NCBI GenBank assembly: GCA_002499945.1
Contig: DKYP01000137.1
Coordinates: 1 to 17,560 of the forward strand
Length of the DNA stretch: 17,560 bases
Origin: Lachnoclostridium sp. UBA7097
GTDB lineage: Bacteria; Bacillota; Clostridia; Lachnospirales; Lachnospiraceae
Direction of reading: 5' to 3'
Below are positions 5,924 to 13,698 of the stretch, in pieces. Both the position numbers and the translations under genes were made by a program. Positions within the stretch are counted from its first letter, which is position 1; the number at the start of each line of letters is the position of its first letter. The notes below the pieces were generated by a model that saw only the letters and a list, made by a program, of their open reading frames with translations, was not told the origin of the DNA and did no database searches.

Positions 5924-6136
5924 TTACAATTTTTTTATATGTTCCAATAATTCATCTGGTACATACTGTTGTATAAGTCCACATCCGGGGCATACATGAT
6001 AATAAGAAGTCAAGTTTCCATAACGCTCTCTTATTCCAAATCCATCACCTTTGCTTATTAATATGCATCCTTTTACAAGCATATTTTCGTTTCCTAATTG
6101 TTTCATTTCAATTTTACATTGTGGACAAATTTTCAT
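5924..6136 (-). CDS. small zinc-ribbon protein on the opposite strand (moron-like)
   Basis: A 70-residue protein with paired motifs CPQC (residues 4-7) and CPGC (49-52), a standard four-cysteine zinc ribbon. The C-terminus, YVPDELLEHIKKL, is helical. It is the only gene in the structural block on the minus strand and converges on the portal gene. I chose the ATG at 6136: AGAGAG lies about 8 bases upstream, whereas the GTG at 6145 would leave almost no spacing. A separate promoter (6171-6199) supports independent expression, as with moron genes that prophages express in the lysogen. Such tiny ribbons can bind nucleic acid or be structural; the role is unknown. Confidence 0.7.
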   Translation of the reverse strand: MKICPQCKIEMKQLGNENMLVKGCILISKGDGFGIRERYGNLTSYYHVCPGCGLIQQYVPDELLEHIKKL

Positions 6137-6170
6137 TATTAACACTCTCTTTCATTATGGAATATTATTG

Positions 6171-6199
6171 AGTGTATCATATTAAATATAAAATTTCAA
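6171..6199 (-). promoter_or_regulatory. possible promoter of the zinc-ribbon gene
   Basis: On the minus strand, TTGAAA (6194-6199) and TACACT (6171-6176) are 17 bases apart, with TGA just before the -10 (extended -10). The -10 matches only four of six positions, so this is moderate evidence. Confidence 0.45.
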
Positions 6200-6219
6200 T
6201 TTAGAATGGAGAAAAATTT

Positions 6220-6510
6220 ATGACATGTAAATATTGTGGTAAAGAAATAACATGGGATTTATTTACATACAGGACAGAACCAGGCCAGGAAATTCCAGTT
6301 CCTGTCCCAGCAGTTTATAATGGATATACAGACATCCCTATGTGTGGAAAATGCAATACAGTAATTGATTATAAGGATTTACCAGTTGAAAGATTTTTAG
6401 AATGGCTAAATGACTGTACTGGCACAAAGGAAGATACTGGAAATTTAAAAGGTAAAGCCCTTATCCGTTATTTTGGATTAGACAAATTATTAGAAGTAAA
6501 GAAAAGGTAA
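6220..6510 (+). CDS. small protein with two CxxC motifs, unknown function
   Basis: A 96-residue protein with CKYC (residues 3-6) and CGKC (42-45), spaced as a zinc ribbon with a long insert containing a Pro/Val-rich loop (EIPVPVPAVY). The C-terminal half is helical (VERFLEWLNDC, ALIRYFGLDKLLEV). GGAG lies about 9 bases before the ATG. It is divergent from the zinc-ribbon gene at 5924-6136, and its stop is followed at once by the next small gene, so it probably shares a transcript with that gene. It does not look like a virion component. No function can be assigned beyond likely metal binding. Confidence 0.7.
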   Translation: MTCKYCGKEITWDLFTYRTEPGQEIPVPVPAVYNGYTDIPMCGKCNTVIDYKDLPVERFLEWLNDCTGTKEDTGNLKGKALIRYFGLDKLLEVKKR

Positions 6511-6511
6511 A

Positions 6512-6712
6512 GTGATTAAAAATATGGGTGAAATATTTGTAGAAGACAAAGACAAGGCTGATGCCCTTTTGTCCCTTGGTTTTAAGTATACAAAAAGGGA
6601 CATTGGCGGCAAAGAAGTGTTTGTGTTTATCCAGACAGAAGAACTTATGCAGGAACTAAACTCAAAATTTGGGCATGGTTCTTTTTTTATTGATAAAACA
6701 CTGAAATTTTAA
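6512..6712 (+). CDS. small phage protein of unknown function
   Basis: A 66-residue protein with a compact alpha/beta pattern: EDKDKADALLSLGFKYTKR, then EVFVFIQTEELMQELNSKF, ending FFIDKTLKF. I have seen similar short proteins in phage structural regions of Lachnospiraceae, without known function. The GTG start at 6512 has AAAGG about 5 bases upstream and begins one base after the previous stop, suggesting coupled translation. An in-frame ATG at 6524 is the alternative, but it lacks a clear ribosome binding site. A hairpin terminator follows at 6750-6779. Confidence 0.65.
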   Translation: MIKNMGEIFVEDKDKADALLSLGFKYTKRDIGGKEVFVFIQTEELMQELNSKFGHGSFFIDKTLKF

Positions 6713-6749
6713 ACAAGCAGTATTTGAAAAATTTATACAATTAATACCA

Positions 6750-6779
6750 AAGGGTGCTTAAATTACAGGCACTCTTTTA
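6750..6779 (+). terminator. terminator before the head-assembly operon
   Basis: AAGGGTGC (6750-6757) pairs with GCACTCTT (6769-6776), eight pairs including one G-T, followed by TTAT-rich sequence. It isolates the small-gene cluster from the protease-scaffold gene. Confidence 0.55.
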
Positions 6780-6815
6780 TATTATAAAAATTATAGATAA
6801 GGAGGAAAACTGCAA

Positions 6816-8339
6816 TTGTATTTTAACAAAAACCAGACGTTAAATTTCACATCAAAATTATCTGGTTTTGAGATAGTAAACCAGGAATTTACCAGATGTA
6901 AATGCTATATGCTTGCAACTGGCGACAATGCAAACGATTCTGACATTACACTGGAAGCTGTTAAAAAAGCAATGTCCAGGGGGGAATTTGATAATAAACC
7001 TGTAATCGCCCACCTGTATAAAGATGAAGAAAACGGCTTATGGCGTGTAGGAGGGCATGACTCCAGATGGGTAATAACTAATACATCCGTTGAAATTATA
7101 AATGAATGTATTCCTTTTGGCATCATACCTGAATCATCAGGGTTACAGCTGGAAGAAGTGCTGGAGCCTGACGGGATAACAGTAAACACGTATCTTACAT
7201 GCAGCATACTTCTCTGGACCGGGCGTTTTAATATTATGGACGCTGCCTACAATGATGATATTTATTTTAACCAGAGCTGTGAAATAACAATAAATGAATA
7301 CCACTGGAAAGAAAATGATATCATTGCCATAGATGATTTTACTTTCAGTGCTTTATGCCTGCTTAATAAATCTGATGACGCATCTAAAAATGTACGCCCA
7401 TGTTTCCCGTCATGCCGGGTTGAAAAAATAAAAGATTTTTCTATTAATACAGAACAGTTCCAGCAGAATTTTGCAATGATGCTGGAAAAACTGGGACAGC
7501 ATGGAGCAGCTGGCACTACTGCCCCTGTCAAAAACAAACCAGCTGCAAAAATGGGAGGAGAAAAAGGAATGGATTTTACAAAAATCATTAAAACCCTTTC
7601 AAGACAGAAATTCAAAAATGGTGATGGCCAGGAAACTTGCAAATACAGGCTTTTAAATGCAACAGATTCTAAGGTGTTTGCACTGGATATGGAAGATTAC
7701 AGGCCTTATGGCTTTGACTATGCAGTCACTGGAAATGAAGACGGGAATAAAACAGATGCCATCATTGATTTTGAGTCTAAAACTGCAATGTCTTTGTCTG
7801 CCACGGACAAAATCATTGAAGAGGATTTTGAGGAATTCAGCATTAAAAATGAAATTGATACAACAAAGGAAGCTTACTCAAAAAAGAATGTGGAATTAGA
7901 AGTTAAAAAAATAACTGAAAAAATTTCTGCTGAATTCCAGGCAAACTATAACAAACTGGAAGAGGCCTATAACAGCCTTGCAGCAGCACATAAAATTGTA
8001 CAGGAAAAACTGGATACTTATGAAAAGAAAGAAAAAGGGGCTGAAATACAGCACCATAAAGATGAAATAGATGCCCTTGTGGGCAGTTATGCTGACAAGC
8101 TTGGCAGGTATCCAGCTTATCTTGTTTATAAGGCAAATATTGAACAGAAATATGAACTGCCTAAAGAACAGGTTCACCAGGACTTAATGATTATGGCTGG
8201 CAAATTCCTTACAAGCAGGGAAAACCATGCAAATAAGAAATTTGCATATACACCACCAGAAGCAGGGGTCACAGGTACAGGTGGCAGTAATGACCAGGTA
8301 CATAAAAGGTATGGCCATTTTCTTGATAAATATTTATAA
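6816..8339 (+). CDS. prohead protease-scaffold fusion protein
   Basis: A 507-residue head-maturation protein. The N-terminal part (about 1-205) resembles the protease-like domain placed before capsid genes in clostridial phages: GGHD with His81, ILLWTGRF, FNQSCEI with Ser154, and FSALCLL. His81 and Ser154 are the likely catalytic pair, by analogy with herpesvirus-type prohead proteases. A linker (about 215-250, Ala/Gly/Lys/Pro-rich) leads to a scaffold-like C-terminal half, with a coiled coil at about 350-415 and a helical tail. The protease would cleave the scaffold and perhaps capsid subunits after assembly. The TTG start at 6816 has GGAGG 10 bases upstream; an in-frame CTG at 6810 is possible. 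An internal start at 7569 may give scaffold alone. Confidence 0.75.
   Translation: MYFNKNQTLNFTSKLSGFEIVNQEFTRCKCYMLATGDNANDSDITLEAVKKAMSRGEFDNKPVIAHLYKDEENGLWRVGGHDSRWVITNTSVEIINECIPFGIIPESSGLQLEEVLEPDGITVNTYLTCSILLWTGRFNIMDAAYNDDIYFNQSCEITINEYHWKENDIIAIDDFTFSALCLLNKSDDASKNVRPCFPSCRVEKIKDFSINTEQFQQNFAMMLEKLGQHGAAGTTAPVKNKPAAKMGGEKGMDFTKIIKTLSRQKFKNGDGQETCKYRLLNATDSKVFALDMEDYRPYGFDYAVTGNEDGNKTDAIIDFESKTAMSLSATDKIIEEDFEEFSIKNEIDTTKEAYSKKNVELEVKKITEKISAEFQANYNKLEEAYNSLAAAHKIVQEKLDTYEKKEKGAEIQHHKDEIDALVGSYADKLGRYPAYLVYKANIEQKYELPKEQVHQDLMIMAGKFLTSRENHANKKFAYTPPEAGVTGTGGSNDQVHKRYGHFLDKYL
7569..8339 (+). CDS. possible nested scaffold protein from an internal in-frame start
   Basis: Inside the protease-scaffold gene, GGGAGGAG (7553-7560) precedes an in-frame ATG at 7569 (residue 252) with about 10 bases spacing after GGAGG. 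Initiation here would give a 256-residue product beginning MDFTKIIKTL and carrying only the scaffold-like half, exactly after the flexible linker. Lambda-like phages make extra scaffold this way (Nu3 within C). The ribosome binding site and frame are seen; actual use is inferred. Confidence 0.5.
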   Translation: MDFTKIIKTLSRQKFKNGDGQETCKYRLLNATDSKVFALDMEDYRPYGFDYAVTGNEDGNKTDAIIDFESKTAMSLSATDKIIEEDFEEFSIKNEIDTTKEAYSKKNVELEVKKITEKISAEFQANYNKLEEAYNSLAAAHKIVQEKLDTYEKKEKGAEIQHHKDEIDALVGSYADKLGRYPAYLVYKANIEQKYELPKEQVHQDLMIMAGKFLTSRENHANKKFAYTPPEAGVTGTGGSNDQVHKRYGHFLDKYL

Positions 8340-8361
8340 AAAAATAAGGAGGAAATATTAA

Positions 8362-8892
8362 ATGAAAAACAGTTACATGACAGTTGAAACTACTTTTATG
8401 CCTGGATGCGCATGTTTTTCTTTCCAGTCAGACAAGGATATCCAGAATGGTGCCATTGTAGGCAAGGGTGAGCTTATAGAAGGTGAAGACAGCATTTATG
8501 CTGCAACAGATGATTATTCAGGAGGTATGTACCTTGTGGCTAACCCTGCATGGGATTATGACACTTCAAGGAAGGAAAACCAGAATGAGGAAAACTTTAT
8601 TAACAAGGCTGGTATCCCTTTCAGGGTTTATGAATTAAAGAAAGACAGGAAGTATACAGTTGGCAACCTCCCGTCTTCTGCCACTCTTGAAAAAGGTGAT
8701 TTTGTAGAGTTTAAAGATGGTGCATATGCAAAAGCATCCGGCACACAGTTAAAAGTAGCTGCCGTAAAAGAAGGCGGTTTCCCATTTTTTGTAGGTTCTT
8801 ATGGGACACCTGTAGAGGGTGACACCACAAATGAATTTGGTTATGCCCTTGGCACAAAGAATACAAAGTATACAATAGAAGTTACAGCTTAA
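8362..8892 (+). CDS. capsid decoration-like protein
   Basis: A 176-residue protein rich in beta-strand-forming sequence, with Gly- and Asp-rich turns. The segments EKGDFVEFKDGAYAKASG and LKVAAVKEGGFPFFVGSY suggest a small beta-barrel. It sits between the protease-scaffold and capsid genes, where decoration or cement proteins (gpD, gpL types) are usually encoded. AAGGAGG lies upstream of the ATG at a normal distance, predicting high expression. No signal peptide or membrane helix is present. The function is inferred from position and composition; a head fibre or other capsid accessory protein is the alternative. Confidence 0.55.
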   Translation: MKNSYMTVETTFMPGCACFSFQSDKDIQNGAIVGKGELIEGEDSIYAATDDYSGGMYLVANPAWDYDTSRKENQNEENFINKAGIPFRVYELKKDRKYTVGNLPSSATLEKGDFVEFKDGAYAKASGTQLKVAAVKEGGFPFFVGSYGTPVEGDTTNEFGYALGTKNTKYTIEVTA

Positions 8893-8915
8893 CAGATACA
8901 GGAGGGTTATATATA

Positions 8916-9941
8916 ATGAGATTTGATTTTGATATAAACGGGTTAGTTACGTTAATGAATGACGGCCTTAAAAAGAAAGTAGGCATTTACAGTAATGAAA
9001 AAGCTTCCACTTATACAGACCAGGCTGTAAGGGAAGCTTTTTTTGAGCTGCTTGGGGAAGAAAAACTCACATGGCAGAATTTCAGGAATTACCATAATGA
9101 AATTTTTACCATTATGGAAAATGTGCTTAAGGTAAACCTTCCCGGTGCATGGGAAGATTCTGAATTTTATAAACAGTTTGTTGAAGTTAAACGTGGTGAT
9201 TTAGGTGAGGAAAACGACTTCTATATTGAAGACAATTCAATACTGGTCGTATCCAGTTTTTCAGGAAACCACTGGGATACGGACAGGCAGAAAATCATTG
9301 GCGGAAGGAGTTTTTCTGTGCCTGTTTCATGGATTTATATCCGTCTTTACAATGACCTTGAAAGGTTCCTTACAGGCAATGACAACCTTGCAGACATGCT
9401 GTTAAAGATGCAGAAAGCATTACAGGCTGAAATAGATGCCCGTATTTATACAGCTTTTAACGGGATTGGTACTTACCTGCCTGCAAAATTCAAGGAAACC
9501 GGTTCTTATGACAGGGGTACAATGAACACACTTATTGAAAGGGTACAGACTGCTTCACAGAAAAATGTTGTGGTTGCCGGTACAAGGACAGCCCTTTCAC
9601 ATGTCACAGAGGGCATGAACACAGCATGGATTTCAAATTCACAGAAAGAAGAAATGGCTACCAAAGGCATGGTTTTAGAAAACATAGGCCTTCCTGCAAA
9701 AGCAATTGTAATACCACAGACTTTTATACGTGGCACATATGATTTCAGGGTAAATAACAATTTAATCCATGTACTTCCTGAAGACAGCAGGATTATCAAG
9801 CTGTTCTATGAAGGTGATGTACGTGCAAGGGATTTAGGTGAAAAGGACACACATGACCAGACAATAGACAGCCAGGTACAGGTAAAATGTGGTGTTGGCA
9901 TTGTATGTGACAGCATTACAGGGCTCTATGAAGTTGCCTGA
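8916..9941 (+). CDS. major capsid protein
   Basis: A 341-residue protein, the right size for an HK97-fold capsid subunit, directly after scaffold and decoration genes. Its layout suits the fold: a helical N-arm (FFELLGEEKLTWQNFRNYH), an E-loop-like region (SFSVPVSWIYIRLYNDLERF), a long spine helix (ADMLLKMQKALQAEIDARIY) and a C-terminal part with GVGIVCDSITGLYEV, resembling the end of many phage capsid proteins. AGGAGGG precedes the ATG. The N-terminus does not look like a long cleavable delta domain, so scaffold is probably supplied only by the fusion protein upstream. A strong stem-loop follows the gene. Confidence 0.85.
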   Translation: MRFDFDINGLVTLMNDGLKKKVGIYSNEKASTYTDQAVREAFFELLGEEKLTWQNFRNYHNEIFTIMENVLKVNLPGAWEDSEFYKQFVEVKRGDLGEENDFYIEDNSILVVSSFSGNHWDTDRQKIIGGRSFSVPVSWIYIRLYNDLERFLTGNDNLADMLLKMQKALQAEIDARIYTAFNGIGTYLPAKFKETGSYDRGTMNTLIERVQTASQKNVVVAGTRTALSHVTEGMNTAWISNSQKEEMATKGMVLENIGLPAKAIVIPQTFIRGTYDFRVNNNLIHVLPEDSRIIKLFYEGDVRARDLGEKDTHDQTIDSQVQVKCGVGIVCDSITGLYEVA

Positions 9942-9962
9942 TTAAATTAAACAAAGCAAAAA

Positions 9963-10015
9963 CTGGACATCTGGACAAAGGTGTTTTTTTAATGCCTTTT
10001 TCCAGGTGTGTCCAG
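9963..10015 (+). promoter_or_regulatory. nested stem-loop between capsid and connector genes
   Basis: CTGGACA (9963-9969) pairs with TGTCCAG (10009-10015), CTGGA (9971-9975) with TCCAG (10001-10005), and AAAGG (9977-9981) with CCTTT (9995-9999). The structure ends about 12 bases before the ribosome binding site GGAGG of the next gene. No T-run follows, so it is more likely an RNA processing, stability or read-through control element setting capsid against connector expression than a simple terminator. Confidence 0.55.
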
Positions 10016-10042
10016 CAAAACCATAAGGAGGTTAGACAGATA

Positions 10043-10774
10043 ATGGATTTTGATAAAATGTCAACTGATGAACTTAAAGAATATGCTAAAACAGCTGGTA
10101 TACCTGTAGGGAACAGTGGCAGGGATAAAATAATTGAAAAAATAAAAGAAAAAGAAAATGGTACATTGCAGCCAGATACAGGGGGCAGTATCCCGGATAC
10201 ATCCCTGCAATATAACAAAAGAGCTTCTTCTGCCTCACTGGTAGATTCCATCAGCAGCGGGATTGACAGCCTTGACATGGCAGACAAAAACAATGAAATT
10301 GTAACTGAAGACCTGCCTATTGACACATTAATCCCTGTAAAATCAATTACTTTTGGCGGCCTTACATATAAATCACGTACCAATAATGCAATTTTCAGAT
10401 GGAACCAGATTGGTGCAGTTGAATACATGACTGTTGCAGAATTAAATGAAATGAACAATTACAAGAGGGATTTCCTTAACAGGCCGCTTGTGATTTTAAT
10501 GGATGAAAGGGCTGTCAGGAAATTCAGGCTTACACCTGTCTATGAAAATGTTGCAAGGATTAATGACTTACAAAGCATATTTTCATCAGACATGAAAGTA
10601 ATTGAAGCTTCTGTAAACAAGGCACTGGCTGTCAATATGAGGGACATCCTTATATCAAAGGCAAGCCAGATGATAAAAAACAGGACACTTGTTGATATAA
10701 ATGTCATAAGGTTCCTTTCAAGGAAATTACAGTATGATTTTGACGGGCTTTTAGAAACAGTACAGGAAGATTAA
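10043..10774 (+). CDS. virion-associated protein with N-terminal HeH/SAP-like motif
   Basis: A 243-residue protein. Residues about 6-36 (MSTDELKEYAKTAGIPVG through IIEKIKEKE) form a helix-extension-helix motif of the HeH/LEM/SAP type, common at the start of phage head-tail proteins and able to bind nucleic acid. A low-complexity linker rich in Ser, Asp and Gly follows, then a folded region from about 90 that includes IFRWNQIGAVEYMTVAEL. I chose the ATG at 10043 (GGAGG 11 bases upstream) over an upstream in-frame ATG at 9992, which lies inside the hairpin. Its place right after the capsid gene suggests a neck or connector component; the exact role is unknown. Confidence 0.65.
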   Translation: MDFDKMSTDELKEYAKTAGIPVGNSGRDKIIEKIKEKENGTLQPDTGGSIPDTSLQYNKRASSASLVDSISSGIDSLDMADKNNEIVTEDLPIDTLIPVKSITFGGLTYKSRTNNAIFRWNQIGAVEYMTVAELNEMNNYKRDFLNRPLVILMDERAVRKFRLTPVYENVARINDLQSIFSSDMKVIEASVNKALAVNMRDILISKASQMIKNRTLVDINVIRFLSRKLQYDFDGLLETVQED

Positions 10775-10794
10775 ATTAAGGCAGGTGGGTATAT

Positions 10795-11256
10795 ATGGCT
10801 TACACCAGTTACAAGGAACTTGCAGATAAATTTTTTGACAAAATAAAAGACCACAAGTTCCTGGAGCTGCCCCCTTCTACTGCCTATGCTGTTGCATACA
10901 GCTATATCCCGAAGGCGTGTACCCTTTACCAGTCATGCAGACATAACCTTGAAGACAGGGACAAAAATATAGACGGGTTTGGAGGGTTTAATACCAGTTT
11001 AAGTGACACAGATATTGAAATACTTTCCAATTACATGGTAATAGCATGGCTGGATTCTGAATATATCTGTACACCAACAGCATTAAAACCACGCCTTTCA
11101 CCATCAGATTTTAAAAGCCTTAACCTTCCACAGAGCCTGGGTAAAGCAATGGAGCTACGTTCCATGCTGAAAAAAGAGAATGACCAGCTTGGCATTAACA
11201 GGTCATATGGCAGTTCCAGGATTTTTGATATAGTATCTGGCAGGAAGAAGGTGTAA
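10795..11256 (+). CDS. head-tail connector-like protein
   Basis: A 153-residue, mostly helical protein with an N-terminal helix (SYKELADKFFDKIKDHKF), a central region ILSNYMVIAWLDSEYI and a C-terminal basic tail (SSRIFDIVSGRKKV). Size, fold pattern and position (second gene after the capsid) suit a head-completion adaptor that docks on the portal. AGGTGGG precedes the ATG. The stop is one base from the next ATG, so translation is coupled. The assignment depends mainly on gene order. Confidence 0.6.
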   Translation: MAYTSYKELADKFFDKIKDHKFLELPPSTAYAVAYSYIPKACTLYQSCRHNLEDRDKNIDGFGGFNTSLSDTDIEILSNYMVIAWLDSEYICTPTALKPRLSPSDFKSLNLPQSLGKAMELRSMLKKENDQLGINRSYGSSRIFDIVSGRKKV

Positions 11257-11257
11257 C

Positions 11258-12274
11258 ATGGGGCTGGAACTTATGAAAACCCGTGCCCGCCAGGACGGCA
11301 TCTCCCTTTATAATGCACAGGTTAAAGATGCACAGGATATCCTGGCTTATGGTTTTACAGATGATGTTTCATATAACCCGCATATGGTAATTTATAATAC
11401 ATTAAAGGATATCCCTATTAAAATATATGACAAAAAATACAGTGCTTCCTATGGGACTACTGCAAAATTCCTTACACTGCATACCTGCCCTGCCAGCCTT
11501 GGCGAACTGCTTTATGACACTGCAAAAAACGAATACTGGCTGTGCATTGAATCCTATGATGTGGCAGGTATCCACTGTGAGGGGAAACTTGGCCTGTGCA
11601 ACAGGTTCATAAAATGGCAGGAAGCAGACGGCTGCATACAGGAAACCCCTGTCATATCAAGGAATGCAACACAGTATAATAACGGGACATATGAGGATAA
11701 AGTTATAAGGCTTGGTTCAGACCAGGTTTTACTGTATACACAGTTAAACAGCCATACTGCGGAATTAAGCCGTGGCACTAAATTTTTTATTGGTGAAAAC
11801 AAAGAACACCCGGCTGTATATGAACTTACAAAACCTGATACAGCTGACTATTCATATATGGGAAAAGGCGTGGCGGCTTTTATGGTAACAGAGTGTGCCT
11901 ATACACCTTCAGAAAAAGAACTGGAACTTGGTGTATGTAATTACCATGCACCGGATATCCTGTCTGTTACACCGCCACATAATAATACTGCATCCGGCAT
12001 AACTGCTGTAATTTCAGGCAGCACACATTTAAGGAAATCCTATAAACGTATATATACGGCATCCATTAAGGACGGGAATGGCATTGGTGTTCCCTGGGAA
12101 GACCACATTTTCAGCTGGAATGTAACTGCTGGTGCAGATATAGCACAAAACAGCCAGGGAAACAAAATAGAATTGCTTGCTGCCAATGAAAAGCTTTGTG
12201 GTTCTTCTTTTTTATTACAGGTATGTTATGGCAGTGAAGTTTTGTCAGAAACAGAAATATATGTAACAGGTTAA
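11258..12274 (+). CDS. head-tail closure-like protein with C-terminal Ig-like region
   Basis: A 338-residue protein. The N-terminal 130 residues resemble a clostridial phage family placed in the neck region: MGLELMKTRARQDG, a beta-rich stretch, LLYDTAKNEYWLCIESYD, then a Cys-containing LGLCNRFIKWQEADG. The remainder is beta-rich, and the end (about 235-338; SGITAVISGSTHLRK through LSETEIYVTG) looks like an immunoglobulin-like domain, often found as a surface decoration on virions. It starts one base after the upstream stop, with GAAGGTG as ribosome binding site. Closure function is inferred from position. Confidence 0.55.
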   Translation: MGLELMKTRARQDGISLYNAQVKDAQDILAYGFTDDVSYNPHMVIYNTLKDIPIKIYDKKYSASYGTTAKFLTLHTCPASLGELLYDTAKNEYWLCIESYDVAGIHCEGKLGLCNRFIKWQEADGCIQETPVISRNATQYNNGTYEDKVIRLGSDQVLLYTQLNSHTAELSRGTKFFIGENKEHPAVYELTKPDTADYSYMGKGVAAFMVTECAYTPSEKELELGVCNYHAPDILSVTPPHNNTASGITAVISGSTHLRKSYKRIYTASIKDGNGIGVPWEDHIFSWNVTAGADIAQNSQGNKIELLAANEKLCGSSFLLQVCYGSEVLSETEIYVTG

Positions 12275-12289
12275 ATATGGAGGTGGTGT

Positions 12290-12886
12290 ATTATTCCAAA
12301 TTTATATTATGCAGCTTCTTATAAAAATAAAATCATTAACCTCCTGCTGGATAATGAAAACTTTATAAAACTGTTAAACCCGGTACCCCCTGTATGCAAA
12401 GGGCTTAATGTTACAGATGTGCTGCTTGGGGGCAGGTGGGTTTATGACGGTGTTGTATATGAGGAACAGGGACAGGTTTTTGATTACAATTTTGTATCTG
12501 ATATAACAGATGATGAAAAAACTTTTGTATTTGTAGAAACTGATATAGATACCGTTGACAGGAACATGTTCATGGATTTTAACCTGTATGTATGCATTTT
12601 TACATCCAAAAACCTTGTAAGGCTTACAGACAGTACATCACCATCTGTAAAACAGGTAAGGGACATGGGGTATTTTGCAGATGTATATGCCAACCGGGTT
12701 GATGTATTATGTGATATTACAGACAGGATTTTAAACGGGGAAAAAACATTCCCTGGCATTGGCAGTTTAATGCCCGCCCCAAGGAAACATGTTACAATAT
12801 ACTGCCCTAACAGCAAGTATTATAGCAAATGCCTCAGATACAGGATTTCCAATTACAATGATGGTGGTGGCATGTGTGGAAATTAG
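12290..12886 (+). CDS. tail-completion/neck protein with ATT start codon
   Basis: A 198-residue protein. Coding-quality sequence (NLYYAASYKNKIINLLLDNE, then NFIKLLNPVPPVC) runs well upstream of the first conventional start (GTG at 12419). Between the stop at 12272-12274 and that GTG, the frame has no ATG, GTG or TTG. GGAGG at 12279-12283 lies 6 bases before an ATT at 12290 (9 before a second ATT at 12293), so initiation at ATT is the best explanation. The rest (DVLLGGRWVYDGVVYEEQG, then FVFVETDIDTV, then DFNLYVCIF) resembles neck or tail-terminator proteins of clostridial phages. ATT is a rare, weak start and may keep the level low. Confidence 0.65.
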   Translation: MIPNLYYAASYKNKIINLLLDNENFIKLLNPVPPVCKGLNVTDVLLGGRWVYDGVVYEEQGQVFDYNFVSDITDDEKTFVFVETDIDTVDRNMFMDFNLYVCIFTSKNLVRLTDSTSPSVKQVRDMGYFADVYANRVDVLCDITDRILNGEKTFPGIGSLMPAPRKHVTIYCPNSKYYSKCLRYRISNYNDGGGMCGN

Positions 12887-13649
12887 CAAAGACAAATTAC
12901 AGCCTTTTATTATTTTTGATAAAGAAATTGAATATAACAGCCAGATAACATTATACCCTGTAAAGATGCAGGACATACTTTCATTCCAGCAGTACCAGCA
13001 GTCCCTTACAGTACGTAAAGATGCAGTATTCCATGAAAAGGAAATCATTAAAATGGGATACCTGGATTTTATTAAATATGCGTGCCGCAATATACAGCTG
13101 GCAAAGGATTATGATATGCCTTTCCTGCCATTTTATTATGATTTTGCAATAAACATGTTACAGCTTGCGTGTGGGAATAATGCAAGGATAGAGTATAACC
13201 CTTCTACCCTGGATTTTACGATAAATGGTTTTCCCATAACCAGCAGTGTTTTTGATGACCTGCGTAAAATTATAATTTTACAGAATGACATTGATTTTGA
13301 CATTGATGAATTTATAAATATAGATACTGTCAATGCACTTGAAAAAGCAAGGGAATTTGAATCTAAAAAAAACAAGGAAAAAGCAGACATTGAGGATTAC
13401 ATAGATTCCCTGGCAGTTGCCCTTAAAGTTACAGGGGAATATATTTCAGGCCTGCCAGTAAGGAAATTCTGGCGGTATATAAAACGTATTAACAAGCATG
13501 AAGAATATAGTGCCTGCCGTTCAGGGCAGATGAGCGGCCTTGTCACATTTAAAGAACCGCTCCCCCACTGGATGACAAGCATTGAAACAGATGGCAGGGA
13601 CAGCAGCCTTATAGCAGATGAAGAAGCAGTCAGGAACAAAATTGGTTAA
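12876..13649 (+). CDS. phage neck/tail-region protein of unknown function
   Basis: A 257-residue protein if it starts at the GTG at 12876 (V/MEISKDKLQPFIIFDKEI). That start overlaps the previous gene by 11 bases and has GGTGGTGG about 5 bases upstream; ATGs at 12858 and 12861 are alternatives. The sequence is mostly helical, with LSFQQYQQSLTVRKDAVF, IIILQNDIDFDIDEFIN, IEDYIDSLAVALKVTGEY and RKFWRYIKRINKHEEY. The family recurs in clostridial phages just before the tail tube gene, so it may act in tail assembly. A terminator hairpin overlaps its stop codon. Confidence 0.65.
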   Translation: MEISKDKLQPFIIFDKEIEYNSQITLYPVKMQDILSFQQYQQSLTVRKDAVFHEKEIIKMGYLDFIKYACRNIQLAKDYDMPFLPFYYDFAINMLQLACGNNARIEYNPSTLDFTINGFPITSSVFDDLRKIIILQNDIDFDIDEFINIDTVNALEKAREFESKKNKEKADIEDYIDSLAVALKVTGEYISGLPVRKFWRYIKRINKHEEYSACRSGQMSGLVTFKEPLPHWMTSIETDGRDSSLIADEEAVRNKIG

Positions 13650-13668
13650 TGTTTTGTTCCTTTTTTTA
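13632..13668 (+). terminator. intrinsic terminator before the tail tube gene
   Basis: AGGAACAAAA (13632-13641) pairs perfectly with TTTTGTTCCT (13652-13661), followed by a T-run. The stop codon of the upstream gene (13647-13649) lies in the loop, so the 5' arm is coding sequence. It closes the head and neck unit, and the tail tube gene would need its own promoter or read-through. Confidence 0.8.
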
Positions 13669-13698
13669 TTATAATTATTTATTTCCAGGAGGTAAAAT

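Noticed and set aside
9992..10042. Upstream ATG at 9992 as start of the HeH protein
   Set aside because: It lies in the hairpin loop without a ribosome binding site. GGAGG at 10027-10031 clearly serves the ATG at 10043.
12275..12325. Programmed frameshift from the ATG at 12277 into the neck protein frame
   Set aside because: The ATG overlaps the GGAGG itself, has no ribosome binding site of its own, and there is no slippery sequence. The ATT start explains the data more simply.
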